Below, one piece after another: positions 56,876-64,000 of a stretch of DNA of 64,000 bases. The stretch is from Streptomyces sp. BK208 (GTDB lineage: Bacteria > Actinomycetota > Actinomycetes > Streptomycetales > Streptomycetaceae), in assembly GCF_004364245.1 (NCBI RefSeq), contig NZ_SOAV01000015.1, positions 1-64,000 on the forward strand. The letters are read 5' to 3'. Below the pieces are notes generated by a model. The model worked only from the letters and a program-made list of their open reading frames with translations. It was not told the DNA's origin and searched no databases. The number at the start of each line of letters is the position of its first letter. Position 1 is the stretch's first letter. Position numbers and translations under genes: made by a program.

Positions 56876-58435
56876 ATGCTGCACTCCCCTCACCTCCCGC
56901 CGCCACGCCCCCGCGCACGCCCCCGGCGGCTCAGAGCCGCGGCGCTGCTCGCCTGCGCCGTCTCCGTCTGCCTGGTCGCGGCGAGCGCCCCGCCGGCCCC
57001 GCTTGGGCTCGGCGACCGCCTCTTCCCGCACCTGGGCAACCCCGGCTACGACGTGGCGGCGTACGACCTTTCCTTCACCTACTCCGGCGACAACGGCAAG
57101 CCGCTGAAGGCCGTCACCACCATCGACGCCCGCACAACGACCGACCTGGACCGGATCAACCTCGACTTCGCCCACGGCAAGGTCGACTCCGTCGAGGTCG
57201 ACGGCGACCCCGCGGGCTTCACCGCGGCCGGCGAGGACCTCGTCGTCACGCCGGAGGACGCGCTGGACGAGGGCGAGTGGACGCGGATCACGGTGCGGCA
57301 CAGCAGCGACCCCGTGTATCCCGAGGACCGCCAGGGCGGCTGGGTGCGCACCGCCGACGGCCTCGCCATGGCCAACCAGGCCGACGTCGCCCACCTGGTC
57401 TTCCCCTGCAACGACCACCCCTCCGACAAGGCGCGGTTCACCTTCCGCATCACGGCCCCCGACGGGCTCACGGCCGTCGCGAACGGCCTGCCGACGGACG
57501 TGGAGCGGGAGGCCGGAGCGACCACCTGGACCTACCGGAGAGGGCACCCCATGGCCACCGAACTGGCCCAGGTGTCCATCGGCCGTTCCACGGTCCTGCA
57601 CCGCGCGGGACCGCACGGGCTCCCCGTCCGGGACGTCGTGCCGACCCAGCACCGCGCGGCGCTCGAACCGTGGCTGGAGAAGACCCCCGGACAGATCGCG
57701 TGGATGGAGGAGAAGGTCGGCCGCTACCCCTTCGAGACGTACGGCCTGCTCATGGCCGACGCCACCACCGGCTTCGAACTCGAGACGCAGACGCTCTCCC
57801 TCTTCGAGCGGGAGCTGTTCACCGAGCCCGCCTACCCCCGGTGGTACGTCGAGTCGATCATGGTCCACGAACTTTCCCACCAGTGGTTCGGTGACAGCGT
57901 CGCCCCGGCCACCTGGTCCGACCTGTGGCTCAACGAGGGACACGCCACCTGGTACGAGGCGCTGTACGCGGAGGAGACCGCCGACAAGCCTTTGGCGACC
58001 CGCATGAAGGCCGCCTACGGCGCCTCCGACCGCTGGCGCACGGCGGGCGGCCCGCCCGCCGCCCCCAAGCCGCCGAAGAACGGCAGCAAGACCGGCATCT
58101 TCCGCTCCAACGTGTACGACGGCGCCGCGCTCGTGCTCTACGCGCTGCGCCAGGAGATCGGCCGGCCCGCCTTCGAAGGTCTCGAACGCGCGTGGGTCGC
58201 CCGGCACCGGGACGGCACGGCCACGACCGCCGACTTCGTCCGGCTCGCATCCGAGACCGCCGGCCGCGATCTGGGCGCGTTCTTCCAGGCCTGGCTGTAC
58301 GGCGAGAAGACCCCGCCGATGCCCGGCCACCCGGACTGGAAGCAGACCCCCGCCACCAAGAACGCCTCGAAGACCCCCGCGAAGCACTCCGCCAAGGCCC
58401 CCGCCAAGGGTTCGCACCAGGCGCACGGGGAATAA
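56876..58435 (+). CDS. Secreted M1-family aminopeptidase
   Basis: The protein has 519 aa. A twin-Arg-free signal peptide (basic start, hydrophobic about 21-40) leads to an M1 metallopeptidase: zinc motif HELSHQW (His331, Glu332, His335) and third ligand Glu354 in NEGHATW. The exopeptidase GAMEN motif appears as TTGFELETQT, a divergent form seen in some secreted actinobacterial members. The C-terminal domain is short, and the tail is Lys/Ala/Pro-rich (TPAKHSAKAPAKGSHQ), which could hold the enzyme to the anionic wall. Confidence 0.9.
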   Translation: MLHSPHLPPPRPRARPRRLRAAALLACAVSVCLVAASAPPAPLGLGDRLFPHLGNPGYDVAAYDLSFTYSGDNGKPLKAVTTIDARTTTDLDRINLDFAHGKVDSVEVDGDPAGFTAAGEDLVVTPEDALDEGEWTRITVRHSSDPVYPEDRQGGWVRTADGLAMANQADVAHLVFPCNDHPSDKARFTFRITAPDGLTAVANGLPTDVEREAGATTWTYRRGHPMATELAQVSIGRSTVLHRAGPHGLPVRDVVPTQHRAALEPWLEKTPGQIAWMEEKVGRYPFETYGLLMADATTGFELETQTLSLFERELFTEPAYPRWYVESIMVHELSHQWFGDSVAPATWSDLWLNEGHATWYEALYAEETADKPLATRMKAAYGASDRWRTAGGPPAAPKPPKNGSKTGIFRSNVYDGAALVLYALRQEIGRPAFEGLERAWVARHRDGTATTADFVRLASETAGRDLGAFFQAWLYGEKTPPMPGHPDWKQTPATKNASKTPAKHSAKAPAKGSHQAHGE

Positions 58436-58449
58436 GCCGGTGACGAGAC

Positions 58450-58493
58450 GGCCCGTGCCGTGCGACCATCTTCGGGACGGCGCGGTACGGGCC
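58450..58493 (+). terminator. Hairpin between the aminopeptidase gene and hflX
   Basis: GGCCCGTGCCG (58450-58460) pairs with CGGTACGGGCC (58483-58493) allowing one G-T pair. It starts 14 bases past the aminopeptidase stop, with no T-tract. Confidence 0.55.
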
Positions 58494-58581
58494 ACGGGAA
58501 TCTCCCCGGCGGCCCGCACGTTGTACAGGATGTCGCGGCGGATGTGCCGCGCCCACCGTTTCCCGGCTACGTAAGGATCCA

Positions 58582-60075
58582 ATGACCTCCTCTTCTTCCC
58601 CCTCCCAGGACACCAAGCGTCTCGCGCAGACCTATCCCGAGGGCCTTCGGGCCGATGCCCTGATGGAAGAGGACGTCGCCCGGAACCGAGAGAACGACTC
58701 GCAGTGGGACGGTGAGCAGTTCGACCGCTCCGACCGCGCGGCCCTGCGCCGTGTGGTGGGGCTCTCAACCGAGCTCGAGGACGTCACCGAGGTCGAGTAC
58801 CGCCAGCTCCGTCTGGAGCGGGTCGTGCTCGTCGGCGTGTGGACCTCGGGCACCGTGCAGGACGCGGAGAACTCGCTGGCCGAGCTGGCGGCCCTCGCCG
58901 AGACGGCGGGCGCGCTCGTGCTCGACGGTGTCGTCCAGCGGCGGGACAAGCCCGACGCCGCCACCTACATCGGCTCCGGCAAGGCCGAGGAGCTGCGGGA
59001 CGTCGTCCTCGACACGGGCGCGGACACCGTCATCTGCGACGGTGAGCTGAGCCCGGGGCAGCTGATCCACCTCGAGGACGTCGTCAAGGTCAAGGTCATC
59101 GACCGCACCGCCCTGATCCTGGACATCTTCGCCCAGCACGCCAAGTCCCGAGAGGGCAAGGCGCAGGTGGCGCTCGCGCAGATGCAGTACATGCTGCCGA
59201 GGCTGCGCGGCTGGGGTCAGTCGCTGTCCCGGCAGATGGGCGGTGGCAAGGGCGGCGGCCTCGCCACCCGTGGTCCCGGTGAGACCAAGATCGAGACGGA
59301 CCGGCGCCGGATCCGCGAGAAGATGGCGAAGATGCGCCGTGAGATCGCGGAGATGAAGACCGGCCGCGAGATCAAGCGCCAGGAGCGCAAGCGTCACAAG
59401 GTGCCCTCCGTCGCCATCGCGGGCTACACCAACGCCGGCAAGTCCTCGCTGCTCAACCGCCTCACCGGCGCGGGCGTGCTGGTGGAGAACGCGCTGTTCG
59501 CCACCCTCGACCCGACGGTGCGCCGCGCGGAGACGCCGAGCGGCCGCCTGTACACCCTCGCGGACACCGTCGGCTTCGTCCGGCACCTGCCGCACCACCT
59601 GGTCGAGGCGTTCCGCTCCACGATGGAGGAGGTCGGCGACTCCGACCTGATCCTGCACGTGGTGGACGGATCGCACCCGGCCCCGGAGGAGCAGCTGGCC
59701 GCCGTTCGCGAGGTGATCAGGGACGTCGGCGCCACCGCCGTACCCGAGATCGTCGTGGTCAACAAGGCCGACATGGCCGACCCGCTGGTGCTCCAGCGGC
59801 TGCTGCGGGTCGAGAAGCGGTCCATCGCGGTCTCGGCGCGCACCGGTCAGAACATCGACCAGCTCCTCGCGCTGATCGACAACGAGCTGCCGCGTCCCTC
59901 GGTCGAGATCGAGGCGCTCGTGCCGTACACCCAGGGCAAGCTGGTCGCCCGCGCCCACGACGAGGGCGAGGTGATCTCCGAGGAGCACACCCCGGAGGGC
60001 ACCCTGCTCAAGGTGCGGGTGCACGAGGAGCTGGCGGCGGAGCTCACGCCGTACGTTCCGGCACCGCTCGCCTGA
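58582..60075 (+). CDS. hflX: HflX: ribosome-associated GTPase
   Basis: The protein has 497 aa. The HflX N-terminal domain and a coiled coil (IREKMAKMRREIAEMKTG) precede the GTPase: P-loop GYTNAGKSS (281-289), DTVGF, NKAD. The motif QMGGGKGGGLATRGPGETKI, shown here up to its usual end, is diagnostic. HflX splits stalled 70S ribosomes and aids heat-shock recovery; in mycobacteria it relates to antibiotic tolerance. A 25-bp dyad terminates it. Confidence 0.96.
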   Translation: MTSSSSPSQDTKRLAQTYPEGLRADALMEEDVARNRENDSQWDGEQFDRSDRAALRRVVGLSTELEDVTEVEYRQLRLERVVLVGVWTSGTVQDAENSLAELAALAETAGALVLDGVVQRRDKPDAATYIGSGKAEELRDVVLDTGADTVICDGELSPGQLIHLEDVVKVKVIDRTALILDIFAQHAKSREGKAQVALAQMQYMLPRLRGWGQSLSRQMGGGKGGGLATRGPGETKIETDRRRIREKMAKMRREIAEMKTGREIKRQERKRHKVPSVAIAGYTNAGKSSLLNRLTGAGVLVENALFATLDPTVRRAETPSGRLYTLADTVGFVRHLPHHLVEAFRSTMEEVGDSDLILHVVDGSHPAPEEQLAAVREVIRDVGATAVPEIVVVNKADMADPLVLQRLLRVEKRSIAVSARTGQNIDQLLALIDNELPRPSVEIEALVPYTQGKLVARAHDEGEVISEEHTPEGTLLKVRVHEELAAELTPYVPAPLA

Positions 60076-60105
60076 GCCCCCGGCCGCCCCGCGCGGCCGT
60101 GAAGC

Positions 60106-60155
60106 ACGACCGAGGGCCCGTCCCCTGCCGCGGCAGGGGACGGGCCCTCGGTCGT
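60106..60155. terminator. Perfect 25-bp dyad between convergent hflX and protease genes
   Basis: Bases 60106-60130 are the exact reverse complement of 60131-60155, giving a 50-bp perfect palindrome with no spacer; the RNA hairpin would have a four-base loop CGCG. It sits between the hflX stop and the stop of the protease gene and can act in both directions. Very strong for a genome that seldom uses T-tracts. Confidence 0.85.
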
Positions 60156-60165
60156 CACCTGCGGC

Positions 60166-61383
60166 TCACTGACCGCCGTAGGTCCTGCTCATGTTCTGGT
60201 ACATCGCCTCGGCCGACCGGCCCAGCTGCGGCCCCGCCAGCCAGGTGTTCTCCAGCGGGCCGATCGAGGTGTTCGAGACCAGCCTGGTCTCGCCGTCCAC
60301 CACCCGGAACCAGCCACCGCCCGACGAGCCACCGGTCATGGTGCAGCCGATGCGGTACATCGTCGGCAGCGACGGGCTCAGCGACAGCCGGCCGGGCCGG
60401 TCGACGCACTTGAACATCTCCAGGCCGTTGTACGGCGCCGCCGCCGGGTAGCCCCAGGCGCCCATGCTGGACACCTCCGTCGCCGACGGAGCGGAGAAGT
60501 CCACCGCCAGGGCGGCACCGACCGTCTCCTCCAGCGACTTGCTGCCCTGTTCGGGCTTCACGTGCAGCACCGAGTAGTCGTACGCGGCCCCGTCGCCGCC
60601 GCTCTCCGAACCGCCCCGGATCCACTGGTCCGAGGTCGACGCCCAGTCGGCCCACCAGGTGCCGTACGGAGCCATCTCGGTGGTCGTCGCGTCCGCCAGC
60701 TCCGCCTCGGACTTGCCGTAGTCGTTGTACGACGGGACGAAGGCGATGTTGCGGTACCAGCCGCCGCTGCCGCCGGCGTGCACGCAGTGGCCCGCCGTCC
60801 ACACCATGTTGGACTTGCCCGGGTGGTTCACGTCCTTGATCACGGTGCCTGAGCAGACCATCGAGCCCTCGGGGGAGTCGAAGAAGACCTTGCCCACCGG
60901 AGCGGCGTTCTCGTGGTACGGCTTCTTCTCGGCGACGGCCTCGACGGGTGCCGGCTCGGGATCGGTGGCGCCCTGGTCGGCGGCCGCGTCCTTGGTGGTG
61001 ACGGTCTTGTCGGCCTCCTCGGCGGACTTCATCCGGTCCGGCTTCCACAGGCCCTCGATCACCGGGTTGACGAAGTCCTCGGCCTCACTGAGCCAGGCGT
61101 CCCTGTCCCAGTTCTTCCAGCCGCCGTCCTTCCACTGCTCGACGTCGATGCCGTGCTTCTTGAGCCGGTCCGCCAGGCCGGTCGGCAGGCCGCCCTTTCC
61201 GCTGCCGGCGTCGCCCGTGCCGGCGGCCTGGGAGGTACCACCGCCCGGCTCGGCGTCGGCTTCGTCGTCCTCCGGCCCGCCGCAGGCGGTAGCGGTGAGC
61301 GCCAGTGCGGCGACCAGGCAGGCGGCGGTGAGTGCGGTACGCCGGCCGCGCCGTGGCGCGGCGGACACAGATGTGGAACGCAT
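60166..61383 (-). CDS. Lipoprotein trypsin-like serine protease, copy 1
   Basis: The protein has 405 aa. A lipoprotein signal ends LALTATAC (Cys34). After an acidic linker comes a Trp-rich helical segment (GIDVEQWKDGGWKNWDRDAW), then a trypsin fold with His199 (WTAGHCV), Asp269 (YDYSVLHV) and Ser354 (TGGSSGGGW). The Ser motif is GSSGGG rather than GDSGGP, so the specificity-linked Asp is replaced. It is surface-anchored and probably cleaves extracellular proteins. It is a paralogue of the next gene upstream; catalytic residues His199 and Asp269 fall at identical positions in both. Confidence 0.92.
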   Translation of the reverse strand: MRSTSVSAAPRRGRRTALTAACLVAALALTATACGGPEDDEADAEPGGGTSQAAGTGDAGSGKGGLPTGLADRLKKHGIDVEQWKDGGWKNWDRDAWLSEAEDFVNPVIEGLWKPDRMKSAEEADKTVTTKDAAADQGATDPEPAPVEAVAEKKPYHENAAPVGKVFFDSPEGSMVCSGTVIKDVNHPGKSNMVWTAGHCVHAGGSGGWYRNIAFVPSYNDYGKSEAELADATTTEMAPYGTWWADWASTSDQWIRGGSESGGDGAAYDYSVLHVKPEQGSKSLEETVGAALAVDFSAPSATEVSSMGAWGYPAAAPYNGLEMFKCVDRPGRLSLSPSLPTMYRIGCTMTGGSSGGGWFRVVDGETRLVSNTSIGPLENTWLAGPQLGRSAEAMYQNMSRTYGGQ

Positions 61384-61607
61384 GGTGCGAGGACCCCCGT
61401 CGGAACGCGTGAGTGTCGATGAACGTATGGGTGATTGCCTGTGGCCCCAGGAAGCCTGCGCAGGGCCGACGACGACCCTGTGAGGCGTGCGCAGGGCCGA
61501 TGACCTGATGGAACGTGCGCGGGAACGTCACGGGGCGCGCGGCGGGGTGCCGGCCTCAGGCTTGACGCACCCCGCCGTCCGTACTGCTCAGCGCAGGCGT
61601 TGCGTGG

Positions 61608-62834
61608 TCACTGGCCGGCGAACTTGTCGCTCACCGAGTCGAACACGCCCTTGGCCTCCTCGCCGAGGCGCGGGCCGGCCAGCCATCCGGCCGTGATCGG
61701 GCCGATCGAGGTGTTGGAGACCAGCGCGGGCTTGCCGTCGGAACCGGCGGCGACCCAGCCACCGCCGGACGAACCCCCGGTCATGGTGCAGCCGACGCGG
61801 TACATCGTCGGGTCGGTGGCGCTGATCGACAGCCGCCCGGGCTTGTCCTGGCACTGGAACAGCTTCTGACCGTCGTACGGCGGCGCGGCCGGATAACCGG
61901 TCGCCTTCATGCTCTTGACGTCCGGCACGGCGGGCGCGTCGAAGTCCACCGGCAGCGCCGCGCCGACCGTCTCCTCCAGCGACTTGCCGTCGCCGCCCTT
62001 CTCCGGCGTCACATGGATCACGGCGAAGTCGTACGGGGCGCCGTCACCGCCGGTCGCACCGCCCTGCTCGATCCACTGGTCCGAGGTCTGCGCCCAGTCG
62101 CCCCACCACACGCCGTACGGAGCGAGTTCCTCCTTGGTGGCCTTCTCCAGCTCCTCGATCGATTCGTTCGCGTCGTTGTACGACGGCACGAAGGCGATGT
62201 TGCGGTACCAGCCGCCGCTCTTGCCGGCGTGCACGCAGTGACCGGCCGTCCAGACCATGTTGGACTTGCCGGGGTGGGCCGGGTCCTTCACGACCGTCGC
62301 CGAGCAGACCATCGAGCCCTTGGGGGAGTCGAAGAGGAGCTTGCCCGCGGTGGCGGCGTTGTCGTGGTACTTGGCCGGGACGGCCTCGGCCTCGACGGGG
62401 GCGGGCTCCGGATCGGTGACGCCCTGGTCGCCGGAGATGTCGTTCTCCTCGACCCCCTGGTCCGGCTCCTCGGCTTCCCGCATCCGGTCCGGGTTCCACA
62501 GACCCTCGATGATCGGGTTGACGAAGTCCTGCGCCTCGCGCAGCCAGTCGTCCTTGTTCCAGTTCTTCCAGGCGCCGTTCTTCCAGTCGTCGACGTCGAT
62601 CCCGTGTTCCTTGAGCTTGTCCTTGACGTGCTCCGGGATCCGGATACCGCCGTTGCCGTCGTCTGCGGCGGCGGACGCCGAGGCCGAGGCGTCGGCGCCC
62701 GCCTCGGGGTCGCCGTCCTCGCACGCCGTGGCGGTGAGCGCGAGCGCCGAGACGAGCGCCACGGCGGCGGCCGCGGAGGAGGCTCCGCGCCTTCCGCGTC
62801 CGCGCGTGGTGAACGACGGCCGTATGGATCGCAT
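61608..62834 (-). CDS. Lipoprotein trypsin-like serine protease, copy 2
   Basis: The protein has 408 aa from ATG 62834. A lipoprotein signal ends LALTATAC (Cys38). The Trp-rich helical segment (GIDVDDWKNGAWKNWNKDDW) and trypsin fold parallel copy 1: His199, Asp269 (YDFAVIHV) and Ser356 (TGGSSGGGW). The two copies are separated by 224 bp and each has its own lead sequence, so they arose by tandem duplication and then diverged in the linkers. The N-terminal helical segment, conserved in both, may be a pro-domain or binding module. Confidence 0.92.
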   Translation of the reverse strand: MRSIRPSFTTRGRGRRGASSAAAAVALVSALALTATACEDGDPEAGADASASASAAADDGNGGIRIPEHVKDKLKEHGIDVDDWKNGAWKNWNKDDWLREAQDFVNPIIEGLWNPDRMREAEEPDQGVEENDISGDQGVTDPEPAPVEAEAVPAKYHDNAATAGKLLFDSPKGSMVCSATVVKDPAHPGKSNMVWTAGHCVHAGKSGGWYRNIAFVPSYNDANESIEELEKATKEELAPYGVWWGDWAQTSDQWIEQGGATGGDGAPYDFAVIHVTPEKGGDGKSLEETVGAALPVDFDAPAVPDVKSMKATGYPAAPPYDGQKLFQCQDKPGRLSISATDPTMYRVGCTMTGGSSGGGWVAAGSDGKPALVSNTSIGPITAGWLAGPRLGEEAKGVFDSVSDKFAGQ

Positions 62835-63256
62835 GGTGGTGACTCCCCCTGATGTGAACGAACGTGATGCCGCGACCGGTCGCCGGACGACGGCGACTTC
62901 GGGAACGGCACCACACACTATGCGGTCGCTGTGGGGGACTTCCGACGGAACGGCAACGGTTCGGACACAGCCGCCTGACCTGGCACGCGGCGTCAGCCGG
63001 ACCGGAAGGCCGGACCGCGTGGCAGCGGCGGGCCGCAAGGTCCCCGGCCCGGCAACGATCTTCGGACAGGCCGTAACCCGGCGAACGGTCCGCGGTTGGT
63101 AGCGGTGGGGGGCCCGCTGTCCGGACGCGGCCCCCCGGCCCGGGAGTGCCCGGCACGCCGCACCGCGTCCGGGCAGCGGGAGGGCGACAAGACGTGGCGG
63201 GGTCCCCGTACGGGAACTGTGGTGCGGCCGGAGGCGGGAACGCCGGGCCGGCCGGG
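62835..63256. other. Divergent region between protease copy 2 and the aminotransferase gene
   Basis: About 420 bp with no convincing gene. It must contain the promoters for the protease (minus) and the partial aminotransferase (plus). I did not recognise operator palindromes, including none like the iron-box of DmdR/IdeR regulators. Confidence 0.45.
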
Positions 63257-64000
63257 GTGAGGGCAGCCGGGCGGGCGCGTACGGCATGGGTGCACACGGG
63301 GCGGGAGGGCGCTGGGCAAGCCGGCGCCTCGACCGCGACGGAGGGCGCTTCGAGGCGTCAGCCGGGGCGTGAACCGGCCGCCCGCACCTACCCGCGGGCG
63401 CTCCCGGTCGTACCGGTCCGGGCGCGGGGACTCACCATCGAGGGCGCCGACGGCCGCCGTTACCTGGACTGCGTCTCCGGCGCGGGCACGCTGGCCCTCG
63501 GCCACAACCACCCCGTGGTCCTGCAGGCGATCCGCGCGGTCCTCGACTCGGGCGCCCCCCTGCACGTCATGGGCCTCACCACGCCGGTCGAGGACGCCTT
63601 CGTCACCGAGCTGCTGCGGACGCTGCCGCCCGGACTCGCCGACCACGCGCGCGTGCGGTTCTGCGGCCCGGCCGGCGCCGACCCGGTCACCATCGCCACC
63701 GCACTGGTCCGCGCCGCCACCGGACGGACCCGGGTGGTGGCCGCCGGAGACCACGCGTCACTCCCCGACCTGGGGGAGACGGCCCAGCACCTGCCCGCGG
63801 GTCTCCTCCTGGACCCGGTACGCAGCGAGGCCGGGGTGTTCCCGGCACCGGACGCCCTGGTACGGCGTCTGCGCGCCCGCACGGCCGAACGGGCCGTCCC
63901 GCTCATCGTCGACGAGACCGAGACGGGGGTCGGCCGGACCGGCGCCTACTGGGCGTTCGAGCACAGCGGGGTCACGCCCGACGTGCTGGTCCTCGCGAAG
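63257..64000 (+). CDS. Diaminobutyrate-type class III aminotransferase, 5' part
   Basis: An open frame continues past the window edge. The start is unsure: GTG 63257 or GTG 63290, neither with a clear ribosome site. From about residue 35 it reads RTYPRALPVVPVRARGLTIE, then LDCVSGAGTLALGHNHPVV, LHVMGLTTPVEDAFV and VRFCGPAGADPV, which closely follows 2,4-diaminobutyrate:2-oxoglutarate aminotransferases. IVDETETGVGRTG stands where DEVQTGxGRTG is usual. The window ends at LVLAK, whose Lys is the expected pyridoxal-phosphate lysine. Such enzymes supply diaminobutyrate for ectoine, siderophores or peptides; what follows would decide. Confidence 0.82.
   Translation, partial: MRAAGRARTAWVHTGREGAGQAGASTATEGASRRQPGREPAARTYPRALPVVPVRARGLTIEGADGRRYLDCVSGAGTLALGHNHPVVLQAIRAVLDSGAPLHVMGLTTPVEDAFVTELLRTLPPGLADHARVRFCGPAGADPVTIATALVRAATGRTRVVAAGDHASLPDLGETAQHLPAGLLLDPVRSEAGVFPAPDALVRRLRARTAERAVPLIVDETETGVGRTGAYWAFEHSGVTPDVLVLAK

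Noticed and set aside
53264..58768. Minus-strand open frame of about 1830 codons opposite dapF, rshA and the M1 peptidase
   Set aside because: It spans several well-supported genes on the other strand and shows no domain; shadow frame.

Overview
The window is a stretch of a high-GC actinobacterial chromosome, almost certainly Streptomyces. The GC content is extreme, third codon positions are nearly all G or C, GTG starts are common, and the protein sequences and gene order (osaC-osaAB-ftsK, rimO-pgsA-cinA-clgR, DUF3046-recA-recX, gluABCD-gluRK, miaB-miaA-dapF-rshA-hflX) match the conserved core of Streptomyces chromosomes, close to the S. coelicolor arrangement as I remember it. No phage, transposon, integrase or CRISPR array is visible. 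This looks like vertically inherited core DNA. Family assignments come from reading motifs; no database search was possible.

Layout. 1-1.1 kb: the 3' end of an rRNA operon (partial 5S, strong terminator), a reduced DegT-like aminotransferase relative and tRNA-Thr(GGT). 1.1-10.9 kb: an osmotic-stress module, with osaC (anti-sigma kinase/PAS/GAF/PP2C phosphatase) divergent from osaA (tandem-HAMP hybrid histidine kinase), followed by osaB. 11-18.4 kb: ftsK, a RodZ-like membrane regulator, rimO-pgsA-cinA (translationally coupled) and clgR. 18.6-28.2 kb: a Dps ferritin, a small membrane protein coupled to an SRPBCC protein, the lhr-nei DNA-repair pair (minus strand), and an AraC regulator coupled to an AzlC/AzlD exporter. 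28.2-33.1 kb: a terpenoid-cyclase-fold protein, DUF3046, an AI-2E family transporter, recA and recX.

33.2-36.2 kb: a cysteine dioxygenase-rhodanese operon preceded by a short Cys-containing leader ORF, then an FAD monooxygenase. 36.3-43.2 kb: a glutamate uptake and sensing island (gluABCD on minus, gluRK on plus, and an orphan TAXI-type solute-binding protein overlapping the end of gluK). 43.2-47.1 kb: a 42-bp tandem repeat, a KhtTU-like cation antiporter pair and a NarL-type two-component system. 47.3-48.5 kb: a secreted CBM2 protein with a perfect CebR-type operator. 48.6-60.1 kb: miaB, a class III dioxygenase-like protein, two small proteins, miaA, a membrane protein, dapF, rshA, a secreted M1 aminopeptidase and hflX, closed by a 25-bp perfect dyad. 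60.2-62.8 kb: two tandem paralogous trypsin-like lipoprotein proteases. The right edge cuts a diaminobutyrate-type class III aminotransferase at the codon of its probable catalytic lysine.

The most interesting points are the orphan TAXI protein beside a glutamate two-component system; the Cys-codon leader ORF before cysteine dioxygenase; repeat arrays in the glu control regions; a disturbed synthetase domain in RshA next to an intact hydrolase domain; the DegT relative lacking its catalytic segment; and several genes with a -10-like hexamer only 6-7 nt before the start codon, which suggests leaderless mRNAs.
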